From assembly GCA_046049865.1 (NCBI GenBank), contig JBJOQO010000007.1, positions 23,209 to 87,208 of the forward strand: 64,000 nucleotides of DNA. Direction: 5' to 3'. This DNA comes from JANPCX01 sp046049865. GTDB lineage: Bacteria; Pseudomonadota; Gammaproteobacteria; Burkholderiales; Burkholderiaceae_C. A program made the translations under genes and the position numbers. Shown piece after piece: positions 14,396-24,189 of the stretch (within the stretch, counting starts at the first letter, position 1; the number at the start of each line of letters is the position of its first letter). The notes below the pieces were generated by a model. That model was not told the DNA's origin, did no database searches, and worked only from the letters and a program-made list of their open reading frames with translations.

Positions 14396-17257
14396 ATGTC
14401 CACTACCGATCAAGCCGCGCCAAGCGACTACCGCAATACCCTGAACCTGCCAGACACGCCTTTCCCCATGCGCGGGGACCTGCCCAAACGCGAACCAGCA
14501 TGGGTCAAGGCCTGGGATGAAGCGGGTCTCTATGACCAGCTTCGGCAAGCCCGCAGCAGCGCCCCCAAGTTTGTCTTGCACGACGGCCCGCCCTACGCCA
14601 ACGGCCAACTCCACATTGGCCATGCGGTGAACAAAGTGCTCAAGGACATGATCGTCAAAGCGCGCCAGCTCAAGGGCATGGACGCGCGTTATGTGCCGGG
14701 CTGGGATTGCCACGGCCTGCCCATCGAAAACCAAATTGAGAAAACCTTTGGCCGCAACCTGTCGCGCGCCGATGTGCAAGCCAAGAGCCGGGCCTACGCC
14801 ACCGAACAAATTGCGGGCCAAATGGCTGACTTCAAACGCCTCGGCGTGCTGGGTGACTGGGCGCGGCCCTACCGCACCATGGACTTCGGTAACGAGGCGG
14901 GAGAAATCCGTGTGCTCAAACGCTTGATGGAGCGCGGCTACGTTTACCGTGGCCTCAAACCCATCTACTGGTGTTTTGACTGCGGCTCCTCGCTGGCCGA
15001 GTTTGAGATTGAGTACGCGGACAAAACATCACAAACCCTGGATGTGGCGTTTTTGTGCGCCGAGCCTGAGCGTTTGGCGGCTGCGTTTGGCCAGGCGTCC
15101 TTACAAAAAGACGCCTTCGCGGTGATCTGGACCACCACCGCCTGGACGCTGCCCGCCAACCAAGCCCTCAACCTCAACCCGACGCTTGAATACGCGCTGG
15201 TGGACACGGAACGCGGCCTCTTGGTGCTGGCCGCCAGCCTGGTCGAAAAATGTTTGGGCCGTTATGGGCTGACCGGTCAAGTGCTGGCCACTTGCTTGGG
15301 CGAAAAACTGGGCGGCTTGAATTTTCACCACCCTTTGGCCCATGTGCATGATGGCTACAAACGCCTGAGCCCGGTGTATTTGGCCGACTACGCCACCGCC
15401 GACGACGGCACCGGCATTGTCCATTCCGCGCCGGCTTATGGCGTGGACGACTTCAACTCCTGCCGTGCCCACGGCATGAAGCTGGACGACATCCTGAACC
15501 CGGTGCAAGGCAATGGCAGCTATGAAGCCGCCCTGCCCTTGTTCGGCGGCCAAAACATCTGGAAGGCCTGCCCCGTCATCATCGACACCCTGCGAGACGC
15601 AGGCCGCCTGATGGCCACGGACAAACTCGTGCACAGCTACCCGCATTGCTGGCGGCACAAAACCCCGGTGATCTACCGTGCCGCAGCGCAGTGGTTTGTG
15701 CGCATGGACGAGGCCGGCCCCGGCACTGCAGGTGTTTTCACCCAGGACCAAGCCGCCAAAACATTACGCCAATCGGCCCTGGATGCGATTGACGCCACCG
15801 CCTTCTACCCAGAGAACGGTCGAACCCGCCTGCGCGACATGATCGCCAACCGGCCCGATTGGTGCATCAGCCGCCAGCGCAACTGGGGCGTGCCACTGCC
15901 CTTCTTTTTGCACAAGGACTCGGGCGAGTTGCATCCGAACACGCTGGAATTCATGGACCGCGCGGCAAGCTTGGTGGAGAAAGGCGGCATCGAAGCGTGG
16001 TCGACACTCAACCCAGTGGACTGGTTGGGCGCAGAAGCGGACCAGTACACCAAAAGCAACGACATCCTGGACGTGTGGTTCGACTCGGGCTCCACCTTCT
16101 CGCATGTGCTGCGTGGCTCCCACCCGAACGAACGGCACGACAGCGGCCCCGAGGCTGACCTGTATTTGGAAGGACACGACCAACACCGAGGCTGGTTCCA
16201 CTCGTCATTGCTGATCGCTTGTGCGCTGGAAGACCGCGCGCCCTACCGTGGCCTCTTGACCCACGGGTTTGCCACTGACGGCCAAGGCCGCAAGATGAGC
16301 AAAAGCCTGGGCAACGTGGTGGCCCCACAAACCGTCAGCGAAAAGCTGGGTGCCGAAATCATTCGGCTGTGGGTGGCCAGCACCGACTATTCCGGCGACC
16401 TCAACATCGACGACAAAGTGCTGGCCCGCGTGGTAGATGCCTACCGCCGCATCCGCAACACCTTGCGCTTTTTGCTGGCCAATACCAGTGACTTCGACGT
16501 GGCACACGACCTGGTGCCTGTCAAAGACATGCTGGAGATCGACCGCTATGCGCTGGCGCGCGCAGCGTCGTTGCAGACTGAAATCCTGGCCCACTACGAG
16601 GTCTACGAGTTTCACCCGGTGGTGGCCAAACTGCAGGTGTATTGCAGCGAAGACCTGGGTGCGTTTTACCTCGACGTGCTCAAAGACAGGCTCTACACCA
16701 CGGCCCCCAAGTCCTTGGCGCGTCGCTCGGCGCAAACCGCGCTGTGGCACATCACCCACGCCATGCTGCGCTGGATGGCACCTTTCTTGAGCTTCACTGC
16801 AGAAGAAGCCTGGCCTATTTTTTCTCCAGGCACCTCACCCTCCATCTTCACCCAGGTTTACAGCGAGGTAGACGGCTGGAGGGACGATGCCTTGTCGGCC
16901 AAATGGGCTCGCATTCGCGAAGTGCGCGATGTGGTGAACAAAGACATTGAAGCGGTTCGCAGCAGTGGGCAATTGGGCTCGTCTTTGCAGGCGTGGATCA
17001 ACATCGCCGCGCCTCAAGACGTTGCCGACTTGTTGATGAGTTTGGGCGACGATTTGAAGTTCGTGACCATCACCTCCCAAGCCACGGTCACCGTGGCGGA
17101 CAGCTTGTCGGTGTCTGTCCGTACGGCAACCGCCAAAAAATGCGAACGTTGCTGGCACTACCGCGACGATGTTGACCACGATGCGAACCACCCAGGCCTG
17201 TGCGGCCGCTGCACCAGCAACCTTTATGGTGCGGGTGAAGAACGAAAGGTGGCTTGA
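14396..17257 (+). CDS. ileS: Isoleucyl-tRNA synthetase
   Basis: 953 residues from ATG 14396; a TTG four codons upstream is an alternative start. Class I synthetase: DGPPYANGQLHIGHAVNK carries the HIGH motif, the CP1 editing domain includes the TTTAWTLPANQAL segment, and KMSKS is at residues 633-637 (GRKMSKSLGNVV). The C-terminal zinc knuckle has four cysteines (CERCWHY...CGRC), as in bacterial type IleRS. It charges tRNA-Ile in the cytoplasm. The stop is 3 bases before lspA, the common ileS-lspA arrangement. Confidence 0.98.
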   Translation: MSTTDQAAPSDYRNTLNLPDTPFPMRGDLPKREPAWVKAWDEAGLYDQLRQARSSAPKFVLHDGPPYANGQLHIGHAVNKVLKDMIVKARQLKGMDARYVPGWDCHGLPIENQIEKTFGRNLSRADVQAKSRAYATEQIAGQMADFKRLGVLGDWARPYRTMDFGNEAGEIRVLKRLMERGYVYRGLKPIYWCFDCGSSLAEFEIEYADKTSQTLDVAFLCAEPERLAAAFGQASLQKDAFAVIWTTTAWTLPANQALNLNPTLEYALVDTERGLLVLAASLVEKCLGRYGLTGQVLATCLGEKLGGLNFHHPLAHVHDGYKRLSPVYLADYATADDGTGIVHSAPAYGVDDFNSCRAHGMKLDDILNPVQGNGSYEAALPLFGGQNIWKACPVIIDTLRDAGRLMATDKLVHSYPHCWRHKTPVIYRAAAQWFVRMDEAGPGTAGVFTQDQAAKTLRQSALDAIDATAFYPENGRTRLRDMIANRPDWCISRQRNWGVPLPFFLHKDSGELHPNTLEFMDRAASLVEKGGIEAWSTLNPVDWLGAEADQYTKSNDILDVWFDSGSTFSHVLRGSHPNERHDSGPEADLYLEGHDQHRGWFHSSLLIACALEDRAPYRGLLTHGFATDGQGRKMSKSLGNVVAPQTVSEKLGAEIIRLWVASTDYSGDLNIDDKVLARVVDAYRRIRNTLRFLLANTSDFDVAHDLVPVKDMLEIDRYALARAASLQTEILAHYEVYEFHPVVAKLQVYCSEDLGAFYLDVLKDRLYTTAPKSLARRSAQTALWHITHAMLRWMAPFLSFTAEEAWPIFSPGTSPSIFTQVYSEVDGWRDDALSAKWARIREVRDVVNKDIEAVRSSGQLGSSLQAWINIAAPQDVADLLMSLGDDLKFVTITSQATVTVADSLSVSVRTATAKKCERCWHYRDDVDHDANHPGLCGRCTSNLYGAGEERKVA

Positions 17258-17260
17258 GTC

Positions 17261-17752
17261 ATGGCGAAATCGGGTGGTTTCAAAAGTCTGTGGCCTTGGC
17301 TGGGTTTGGCGCTGGCCATCATCTTGCTCGACCAGTTCACCAAAACCTTGATCCTGGGTTACTTTCAGTACGGCGAAAGTCGCCATGTCACCTCGTTCTT
17401 CAATGTGACGCGGCATCACAACACCGGCGCCGCCTTCTCCTTCTTGGCCGGTGCATCGGGCTGGCAGCGCTGGTTTTTCATTGGCCTGGGCCTGACCGCC
17501 ACGCTCTTCATGACGTGGTTGCTCTATCAACACCATGCCCAGCGCATGTTCAGCCTCGCGCTGAGCCTGATCATGGGCGGGGCGCTGGGCAATGTGATCG
17601 ACCGCATGCTGCACGGCTATGTGGTGGACTTCATCCAGGTTCACGGCTGGGGATGGTACTTTCCCACCTTCAATGTGGCCGACAGCGCCATTTCAGTCGG
17701 CGCCGTCTTGTTGATTCTGGATGAATTGCTCAGAGTCAAACGTGCTCGCTGA
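17261..17752 (+). CDS. lspA: Lipoprotein signal peptidase (signal peptidase II)
   Basis: 163 residues with four membrane spans. It removes the signal peptide of prolipoproteins at the inner membrane after lipidation; Pal in this window is a likely client. The conserved LLDQFTK, NTGAAFSFLAG, GGALGNVIDR and FNVADSAISVG segments are present, the last two carrying the two catalytic aspartates. It starts 3 bases after ileS and is surely co-transcribed with it. Confidence 0.97.
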   Translation: MAKSGGFKSLWPWLGLALAIILLDQFTKTLILGYFQYGESRHVTSFFNVTRHHNTGAAFSFLAGASGWQRWFFIGLGLTATLFMTWLLYQHHAQRMFSLALSLIMGGALGNVIDRMLHGYVVDFIQVHGWGWYFPTFNVADSAISVGAVLLILDELLRVKRAR

Positions 17753-17840
17753 TTCCTCAGGCCATCGGTAAGAGCTTTCAGGTAGGGGTTTGCAACGCAT
17801 GGGCTGAGGCATCATCTATGCCTCGCGCCGAATTGCACTC

Positions 17841-19322
17841 ATGCTAGATTTTTCTTGCCTCCCCCACTACGAATGGCTGGACCTGCCGGTCTGGGTGTTC
17901 GATGCCGAACGATCACGCATGGCCTGGGCCAACCCGGCGGCCTTGGCCTTTTGGGACAGCGACGACCTGCCCAGCCTGATGAAGAGAGACTTCACTGACC
18001 TCAGTGAAGGCACACGCACGCGTTTGCAGCTGGCCATGCAAGCACATGCACGTGGCGACATCAACCGAGAGTCGTGGACGCTTTATCCGCAAGGCGTTCC
18101 CGTGACCACCATGCTGGTCTCCAGAGGAATAGCGCTGGACGACGGTCGAGCGGCGATCTTGTTCGTGGCCGAGCCCTTGGTGGTCGGGCTGGATGCCACC
18201 ATGCGGCGCGGCGTGGAAGCCATGGCGCATACGTCGGTGCGGATTGCACTGCACGATCTACCCCACGGCAAAGTCTTGATGCGCAATCCGGCCGCCGCGC
18301 AAGCGTTCGGCGCGGTGCCCGAGGAGAAAGTCAGCGGCCCCCGCAAGACCGACGATTTCAGCCCCATGTTTCCTGACCCCGCCATTGCCACCCGCATCAT
18401 GGCGCAACTCAAAAAAGGTCAAACCTTCAGCGCTGAGATGGAGCTGAACACCCAGCAGGGCTTGCGGTGGCATGGCATCGACATTCGCCCGGTCGTCGAC
18501 CCGGTGACAGGTGAACGGGCCATGCAGGTCAACGCGCGCGACATCGCAGACCTCAAAGCTGCCCAGCGCGCCCTCGAAGTGGCATTGCAGGCCGCCGACA
18601 ATGCCAATTTGGCCAAGACGTCGTTCCTGGCGAACATGAGCCACGAAATACGCACGCCGATGAACGGAGTGCTGGGCCTGACCGAGTTGGTTCTGCACTC
18701 AGAACTGACCGACAAACAACGCCACTACATTGAGCTGGCACACCAGTCGGCGCAGGGCTTGATGGTCATCATCAACGACTTGCTGGACGTTGCCAAAATC
18801 GAGTCGGGCCGTATGCAACTCGAAGAGCAACTGCTTTCCCTGCAAACCTGTTTGGACGAGTGTTTGTTGCCCTTGCAGGTGCAGGCCAACCACAAAGGTG
18901 TGCGCCTGGCAAACCAGGTGGCGTCCAACGTGCCCGACGCTTTGTTGGGTGATGCCGGACGTTTGCGACAGGTATTGATCAACCTGGTGGGCAACGCGCT
19001 GAAGTTCACTGAAAGCGGCGAGGTCCGTGTCGAAGTGAGCGTCGTAGAGGGCGGTGTCGTTGCATCCGACAAAACAAAACACATCGTGCTGCGCTTTGCA
19101 GTTCATGACACGGGCATCGGCATGACGGATGAACAAACCAAACGTGTGTTCGACCCCTTCACCCAAGCCGACAGCAGCATCACCCGGCGTTACGGCGGAA
19201 CGGGCTTGGGTTTGACCATCGTCTCGCGCCTGGTGGCCTTGATGAAGGGCGAGGTCAAGGTTCGCAGTGCGCTGCGCGTGGGCAGTACCTTTGAGTTCAC
19301 AGCACGGCTGCGAACGCCTTGA
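17841..19322 (+). CDS. PAS-type sensor histidine kinase
   Basis: 493 residues without membrane spans. Two PAS-like regions occupy about 10-120 and 130-245 (LPVWVFDAERSRMAWANPAA; VLMRNPAAAQAFG). The phospho-acceptor helix is FLANMSHEIRTPMNGVLG with His268, followed by an HATPase domain with N box (LINLVGNALKFT), G1 (DTGIGM), F box and G2 (GGTGLGLTI). There is no receiver or phosphotransfer domain, although the sequence resembles hybrid kinases, and no response-regulator gene lies nearby, so it is an orphan soluble kinase. The signal is unknown. It ends 34 bases before the second 240-bp repeat. Confidence 0.9.
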   Translation: MLDFSCLPHYEWLDLPVWVFDAERSRMAWANPAALAFWDSDDLPSLMKRDFTDLSEGTRTRLQLAMQAHARGDINRESWTLYPQGVPVTTMLVSRGIALDDGRAAILFVAEPLVVGLDATMRRGVEAMAHTSVRIALHDLPHGKVLMRNPAAAQAFGAVPEEKVSGPRKTDDFSPMFPDPAIATRIMAQLKKGQTFSAEMELNTQQGLRWHGIDIRPVVDPVTGERAMQVNARDIADLKAAQRALEVALQAADNANLAKTSFLANMSHEIRTPMNGVLGLTELVLHSELTDKQRHYIELAHQSAQGLMVIINDLLDVAKIESGRMQLEEQLLSLQTCLDECLLPLQVQANHKGVRLANQVASNVPDALLGDAGRLRQVLINLVGNALKFTESGEVRVEVSVVEGGVVASDKTKHIVLRFAVHDTGIGMTDEQTKRVFDPFTQADSSITRRYGGTGLGLTIVSRLVALMKGEVKVRSALRVGSTFEFTARLRTP

Positions 19323-19356
19323 GCTAGACCGCGGTCAGTGTCAGCTGATCAAAACT

Positions 19357-19596
19357 AGCCCGGATATTTCACCAGGGACGCGCCCGAGTGGGCTGTGCTG
19401 CGGTGCGCTGGCAAGGCGCGACGACGCTGCGGGCTCGTGCCCGCGAGGAGGAGCAACGCGGCCAGCGTGCCGCAGCACGGCTCAATCGGGTGTGTAGCGC
19501 TCGGTACAAATTGGATTTTGCATTCGAAGCCAAGAAAGTGAGCATTCATGCAGTGTTGCGGGGCATAGAAGAGCGACCTGGTGAAATGTCCGGGCT
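19357..19596. repeat. 240-bp MITE-like element, copy 2
   Basis: Same length and orientation as the copy at 1665-1904, with about 17 differences by hand count. The outer bases form a longer inverted end here (CTAGCCCGGA at the left, TCCGGGCTAG at the right). The right end stops 3 bases before the stop codon of the convergent HD-GYP gene, so the element fills the gap between two convergent genes. Confidence 0.8.
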
Positions 19597-19599
19597 AGC

Positions 19600-20865
19600 T
19601 TAGTTTCGCAGCGCCGCAAGCGCTTGCCCCCACTGGGTGATGCGCTGGACGTCTTCACCCTGAAGTGATCCCGAACGTAACAGGGCAGCGCGCTGGATGC
19701 CACGTAAGCGGAACAAGAGTTCGGCCTCTACGGCCTCCAGCTCGGCCACGTCTTGTTCTGTCATGTCTTGCTGGCTCCACAAACCACTGGCGTTCCAGCC
19801 CGTGCGCAAACGGGACAGCAGATGCTCGGCCAGTCCCATGGCGTCTTTGAGTGCAGCAGAATCCGCCGACTTCTTCAGTGCTTCGGTATTGCGCTCGGCC
19901 GCTTGCAAGGCATGGTCCAGGGCTTGCCAGCGGTAAGCAATTTCACTGACTTCCAGATGGGCCTGCAGCGGCGGTTGCGTGCGCACCGTTTGGCTGATGA
20001 AACCGACCCAAGTCAAATCAAATTCGCCCGGCACCACCCTCAAGGCCACGCTGGCATGTGCCAGTTGTGCCCGCGGTTGACGCATTGAATTTAATGCGGC
20101 TTCGGTCACTGCCGTGAGTTTGCCCAAAGGAGAAATCGCATCCCCCATCAAACAATGCGGATAGCCCGAACCGTCCAGGCGTTCATGGTGTTCGGCGATG
20201 GCTCGCGCCACATTGGCGGGGTAGTTGGTGAGTTGCGTGATCAGCAGCTGTCCCACATGAGGATGAACCACCAAGTGTTGGTAACTCTCGAAACTCAAGT
20301 CACGGTCTGCGTCCAACTCGCCGTGTTCGGGTGCAATGTAGAGCTCGCCGAGGTCGTGCATCAATCCCGCCAGCATCGCCAAACGCACATTGGGTGTGCT
20401 GGCACCGTGTGCCATGGCCAAACTGCCATTGAGCAACATCGCCAGCAAGGCGTGCTCAAAGGACTGGGGCTTGGACGCTTGAGCGGCAGTCAGCAACAGT
20501 TGAACCACTGCATGCAAAGGAAGGTGCTTGATTTCGAGCAACAAGCGCTGCGTATAGGGCTTAAGCATGTGCGCCAGCGGGGTGTCCCGCTGCAACAGCA
20601 CCTCGGAGTCTTCCAGCAAGCTGTAGCTGGTCACACCGTCCTCTGCCAGCAGGCAGGTCTCCAGGGGCTCACGCAATTGGCGGTCCAACAGCTTGCGTTG
20701 CAGCGCATCAGACACGGGCTGGTTGCGTGCCCACAGCTTGGTGCCCGAGATGTCAAAAATGTCCTTGGACGAAATGATGGACTTGGTTTGACTGGCCTCA
20801 AGAATCGTCGCCAAGGCGTGCGGATTGGCCTTGAGGAAGCGGGCGCTGGTGGCGGGTGTGCTCAT
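19600..20865 (-). CDS. HD-GYP domain protein (putative cyclic-di-GMP phosphodiesterase)
   Basis: 421 residues from ATG 20865, chosen because AGGAG lies 8 bases upstream; the frame is open 18 codons further. The first 130 residues are unassigned. The HD-GYP domain follows: HDLGELYI carries the HD pair, a His-containing HPHVGQLLITQL, and HHERLDGSGYP is the GYP signature, all well preserved. Such domains hydrolyse cyclic-di-GMP using a bi- or trinuclear metal centre. The C-terminal 120 residues look helical. The gene is downstream of the dxs operon on the same strand, but a strong terminator separates them. Confidence 0.88.
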   Translation of the reverse strand: MSTPATSARFLKANPHALATILEASQTKSIISSKDIFDISGTKLWARNQPVSDALQRKLLDRQLREPLETCLLAEDGVTSYSLLEDSEVLLQRDTPLAHMLKPYTQRLLLEIKHLPLHAVVQLLLTAAQASKPQSFEHALLAMLLNGSLAMAHGASTPNVRLAMLAGLMHDLGELYIAPEHGELDADRDLSFESYQHLVVHPHVGQLLITQLTNYPANVARAIAEHHERLDGSGYPHCLMGDAISPLGKLTAVTEAALNSMRQPRAQLAHASVALRVVPGEFDLTWVGFISQTVRTQPPLQAHLEVSEIAYRWQALDHALQAAERNTEALKKSADSAALKDAMGLAEHLLSRLRTGWNASGLWSQQDMTEQDVAELEAVEAELLFRLRGIQRAALLRSGSLQGEDVQRITQWGQALAALRN

Positions 20866-20912
20866 GGAGTTCTCCTGCGGTGCGCAACATGACTTGCGTA
20901 CAACGATCAATC

Positions 20913-20947
20913 GGGCCAAAAAATAGCGTCATCCGCTATTTCGGCCC
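20913..20947 (-). terminator. Rho-independent terminator of the dxs operon
   Basis: On the minus strand a GGGCCGAAATAGCG...CGCTATTTTTTGGCCC hairpin (stem AAATAGCG/CGCTATTT with a 5-base loop, and an outer GGGCC/GGCCC extension) includes a run of six T. It lies 66 bases beyond the dxs stop and upstream of the HD-GYP start, so it should separate the two units. Confidence 0.75.
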
Positions 20948-21012
20948 ATCAAGGAAGAACTAAAGGGTAACCGCTGGCCGCTCTGTGTGACCTTAGTCGC
21001 GGCTGTCAGCTC

Positions 21013-22938
21013 TTACTGGTTCACCGCAGCCCGCACCAGGGCGGGTTTACCCCCGAACCGTTTGATGATGGCTTGTTCGATGCCAACGGCATCCAAGCCG
21101 CACAGGGCCAAGAGTTTGGCGGGGTCGCCGTGCTCAATGAATTCGTCGGGCAAGCCCAGGGTGAGCACCGGGCAGGCGACACCCGCCGCTTGCAAGGCCT
21201 CCAACACGGCGCTGCCTGCGCCGCCCATCACGCAGCCCTCTTCCACCGTCACCAGCGCATCGTGGTCGTGTGCGAGCTGCAGCAGCAACTCGGTATCGAG
21301 CGGCTTCACGAAACGCATGTTGGCGACTGAGGCATCGAGTTTTTCTGCGGCCTCGAGCGCCGGATAGAGCAAGGTGCCAAAGGCCAAGATGGCAATGCGA
21401 GGCAGCGCCTTCTCACCCGGTGGGACCGAGGTGTGCCGGCGTTTTTCGCCTTTTCCAAAAGGCAGTGCGGCGAGTTCTTTTTGAATTGCGACGCCAGCGC
21501 CACTGCCGCGCGGGTAGCGAACCGCACTCGGACCGTCATATTCAAACGCAGTGGTCAAAAGTGCGCGGCATTCGTTTTCATCGGCGGGGGCCATGATGGC
21601 CATGTGGGGAATGCAGCGCAGGTAGGCGATGTCATAGGCTCCCGCATGGGTTGCGCCATCTGCCCCCACCAATCCCGCACGGTCCAGGGCAAACACCACA
21701 GGCAGGTTTTGCAGTGCCACATCATGGATGAGTTGGTCGTACCCACGCTGCAAGAACGTGGAGTAAATCGCCACCACGGGCTTCAAACCTTCGCAGGCCA
21801 GGCCCGCAGCAAAGGTCACCGCATGTTGTTCGGCAATGCCGACGTCGTGGTAGCGCTTCGGAAACCGCTGCTCAAACTCCACCATGCCTGAGCCTTCACG
21901 CATGGCCGGTGTGATGCCCACCAAACGTTTGTCTTTTTCTGCCATGTCGCACAACCACTGGCCAAACACCTGGGTGAAGGTGGTTTTGGGCGGCGTGGCT
22001 GGTTTCTTCAAGCCTTCAGCCGGATTGAACTTGCCGGGGCCGTGGTAGGCCACCGGATCGGCTTCGGCGAGTTTGTAGCCATAGCCCTTTTTCGTCACCA
22101 CGTGCAAAAACTGCGGGCCCTTGAGGCTGCGCAGGTTTTGCAGGGTTGGGATCAGGCTGTCCAAGTCGTGGCCGTCGATGGGGCCCACGTAGTTGAACCC
22201 CAGTTCTTCAAAAATGGTGCCACGCGGCACCACCATGCCTTTGGCGTGTTCTTCAAAACGACGTGCCAGCTCAAACAAGGGCGGCGCATTACGCAGCACG
22301 TTCTTGGCGGTGTCGCGTGCGGTTGCATAAAACTGACCACTCATCAAGCGGGCGAAGTAGCGGTTGAGGCCACCGACCGGCGGGGAAATCGACATGTCGT
22401 TGTCGTTGAGAATCACCAGCACATCGGCATGCCCGCTGGCATGCGCAATGCCAGCGTTGTTCATGGCTTCAAACGCCATGCCAGCCGTCATCGCACCGTC
22501 ACCAATGATGGCCACGGCTTTGCGGTCTTCGCCCTTGAGTTTGGCGGCCATGGCCATGCCTAAAGCAGCAGAGATGGACGTGGACGAGTGTGCAGTACCG
22601 AAAGTGTCGTACTCGCTTTCCTCACGGCGCGGAAAACCACTGATGCCGCCGAGCTGCCGAAGCGTGTGCATGCGGTCACGCCGACCGGTGAGAATTTTGT
22701 GCGGGTAGGTTTGGTGGCCCACATCCCAGATCAATCTATCGTGCGGTGTGTTGAACACATGGTGCAAAGCCACCGTCAGCTCCACCGTGCCGAGGTTGGA
22801 CGACAAATGCCCGCCGGTTTGCGACACGCTGTGCAAAACAAAATCGCGCAGCTCTTTGGCCAATTGGCGCAACTCTGGCATCGACAAGCGACGCACATCA
22901 AAGGGGCTTTCAATCGTGGGAAGCAAGGGCGTGGTCAT
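21013..22938 (-). CDS. dxs: 1-deoxy-D-xylulose-5-phosphate synthase
   Basis: A 641-residue transketolase-like enzyme that condenses pyruvate and glyceraldehyde 3-phosphate in the first step of the methylerythritol phosphate route to isoprenoids and the branch to thiamine and pyridoxal. Visible are the substrate-site His in SSNLGTVELT (SQTGGHLSSNLG), the thiamine diphosphate motif GDGAMTAGMAFEAMNNAG with the following NDNDMS, the catalytic Glu region GIAEQHAVTFAAGLA, and DRAGLVGADG. Third gene of xseB-ispA-dxs; its start is 7 bases after the ispA stop. Confidence 0.98.
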   Translation of the reverse strand: MTTPLLPTIESPFDVRRLSMPELRQLAKELRDFVLHSVSQTGGHLSSNLGTVELTVALHHVFNTPHDRLIWDVGHQTYPHKILTGRRDRMHTLRQLGGISGFPRREESEYDTFGTAHSSTSISAALGMAMAAKLKGEDRKAVAIIGDGAMTAGMAFEAMNNAGIAHASGHADVLVILNDNDMSISPPVGGLNRYFARLMSGQFYATARDTAKNVLRNAPPLFELARRFEEHAKGMVVPRGTIFEELGFNYVGPIDGHDLDSLIPTLQNLRSLKGPQFLHVVTKKGYGYKLAEADPVAYHGPGKFNPAEGLKKPATPPKTTFTQVFGQWLCDMAEKDKRLVGITPAMREGSGMVEFEQRFPKRYHDVGIAEQHAVTFAAGLACEGLKPVVAIYSTFLQRGYDQLIHDVALQNLPVVFALDRAGLVGADGATHAGAYDIAYLRCIPHMAIMAPADENECRALLTTAFEYDGPSAVRYPRGSGAGVAIQKELAALPFGKGEKRRHTSVPPGEKALPRIAILAFGTLLYPALEAAEKLDASVANMRFVKPLDTELLLQLAHDHDALVTVEEGCVMGGAGSAVLEALQAAGVACPVLTLGLPDEFIEHGDPAKLLALCGLDAVGIEQAIIKRFGGKPALVRAAVNQ

Positions 22939-22945
22939 GGCGTCG

Positions 22946-23866
22946 TTAACTCTCTCTGTCTACCACTTTGTGGGCCAACTCACGCAAGCCCTCGTCCGCT
23001 GGAAGACCGGCATCATCCAAAGCGGTCAAGGCCTGATCACGCAGCGTATGAGCCAGTTGCATGGCGTTTTGCAAACCCAATACGGTCACATAGGTGGGCT
23101 TGTTGGCATCTTGATCTTTCCCGGCGGTTTTGCCCAGCGTTTCCGATGCTTGGGTGACATCGAGAACATCGTCCACCACCTGGAAGGCCAAACCCAGCGC
23201 ATCACCATAACGTGCCAGGGCCTCCCAACGCGCGGGCGAGACGTCGCCACAGGTCGCACCCATCAAGACACTGGCTTGCAAAAGCGCCCCCGTTTTGCGG
23301 CGATGCATGTCCCGCAAGGCGTTTTCATTCATGGCTTTGCCGGTGTGGGCCAAGTCGATGGCTTGGCCGCCGGCCATACCCGCGTGCCCAGCACTTTGCG
23401 CCAACAGGCGGCACAAACGTGCTTGCAGGGAAGCAGGCACGGTGTCGTCTGCCGTGAGCACATCAAACGCCAGGGCCTGCATGGCATCACCGGCCAGCAT
23501 GGCTTGGGCTTGACCAAACTGCACGTGAACGGTGGGTTTGCCTCGGCGCAACACGTCGTTGTCCATGCAGGGCATGTCGTCGTGAACCAGGGAGTAGGCG
23601 TGGATCAGCTCGACCGCACAGGCCGCACGCAAGCTTGCTTGACGCATGGCAGCAGGCGCATTCACCGCTTGGCAAGCCGCCAGGACCAACAAAGGCCGCA
23701 AACGTTTGCCACCGTCCAGCACGCCATAACGCATCGCCAAACCCAAGCCCGCCGGCGCATCGCTGGGCACCCAAGCCTCCAGCGCCGCCTCAACGGCCAG
23801 CAGCTCAGCGCGTGCCCAATCGTCAAATGCCACCATCCGTGGGCTTTCCAAGTGACGCGCGGTCAT
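22946..23866 (-). CDS. ispA: Farnesyl/geranyl diphosphate synthase
   Basis: 306 residues. It adds isopentenyl units to make farnesyl diphosphate for ubiquinone, undecaprenyl phosphate and other isoprenoids. The first Asp-rich motif is in VHDDMPCMDND and the second in FQVVDDVLDVT; GGKRLRPLL and a C-terminal Lys/Arg-rich tail are also typical. I start at ATG 23866 because it overlaps the xseB stop as ATGA, indicating translational coupling; the frame is open upstream inside xseB. Confidence 0.96.
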   Translation of the reverse strand: MTARHLESPRMVAFDDWARAELLAVEAALEAWVPSDAPAGLGLAMRYGVLDGGKRLRPLLVLAACQAVNAPAAMRQASLRAACAVELIHAYSLVHDDMPCMDNDVLRRGKPTVHVQFGQAQAMLAGDAMQALAFDVLTADDTVPASLQARLCRLLAQSAGHAGMAGGQAIDLAHTGKAMNENALRDMHRRKTGALLQASVLMGATCGDVSPARWEALARYGDALGLAFQVVDDVLDVTQASETLGKTAGKDQDANKPTYVTVLGLQNAMQLAHTLRDQALTALDDAGLPADEGLRELAHKVVDRES

Positions 23867-24102
23867 GCCACCCAGGGCTTGAGTTGCCCGTCTTCCAGAA
23901 ACTTGACTTGTTGCTCGACAGCGTCCAGGCGCGCGCGACACAACTGCAGCAGTTCGGCACCGCGTTGGTAGTTTTTCATCAATTCGTCCAGCGGCAGTTG
24001 CCCACCTTCCATGGCCACCACCAAACTTTCCAGTTCAGCCAAGGCATCTTCGTATCGGGGTGGGTTTGCGGCGGTGGTGGGAGCGGGGTTCTGTTTTGCC
24101 AT
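23863..24102 (-). CDS. xseB: Exodeoxyribonuclease VII small subunit
   Basis: 79 residues from ATG 24102. The family core YEDALAELESLVVAMEGG followed by LPLDELMKNYQRGAELLQLC and a helical end is complete. It partners XseA, not in this window, in the single-strand-specific exonuclease VII. The first gene of xseB-ispA-dxs, a widespread arrangement. AGGA lies 12 bases upstream of the ATG, and a TACAAT hexamer sits on the minus strand about 20 bases upstream of the start, but no good -35 accompanies it. Confidence 0.93.
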   Translation of the reverse strand: MAKQNPAPTTAANPPRYEDALAELESLVVAMEGGQLPLDELMKNYQRGAELLQLCRARLDAVEQQVKFLEDGQLKPWVA

Positions 24103-24189
24103 AAGAAATTTTTCCTGGCGCATTGTAGGCGGGGCCTAGCTGTTGGTCCCCCTCGGCCTCGCGGGGACAAGTGGGATTGCAGCGGCCTA

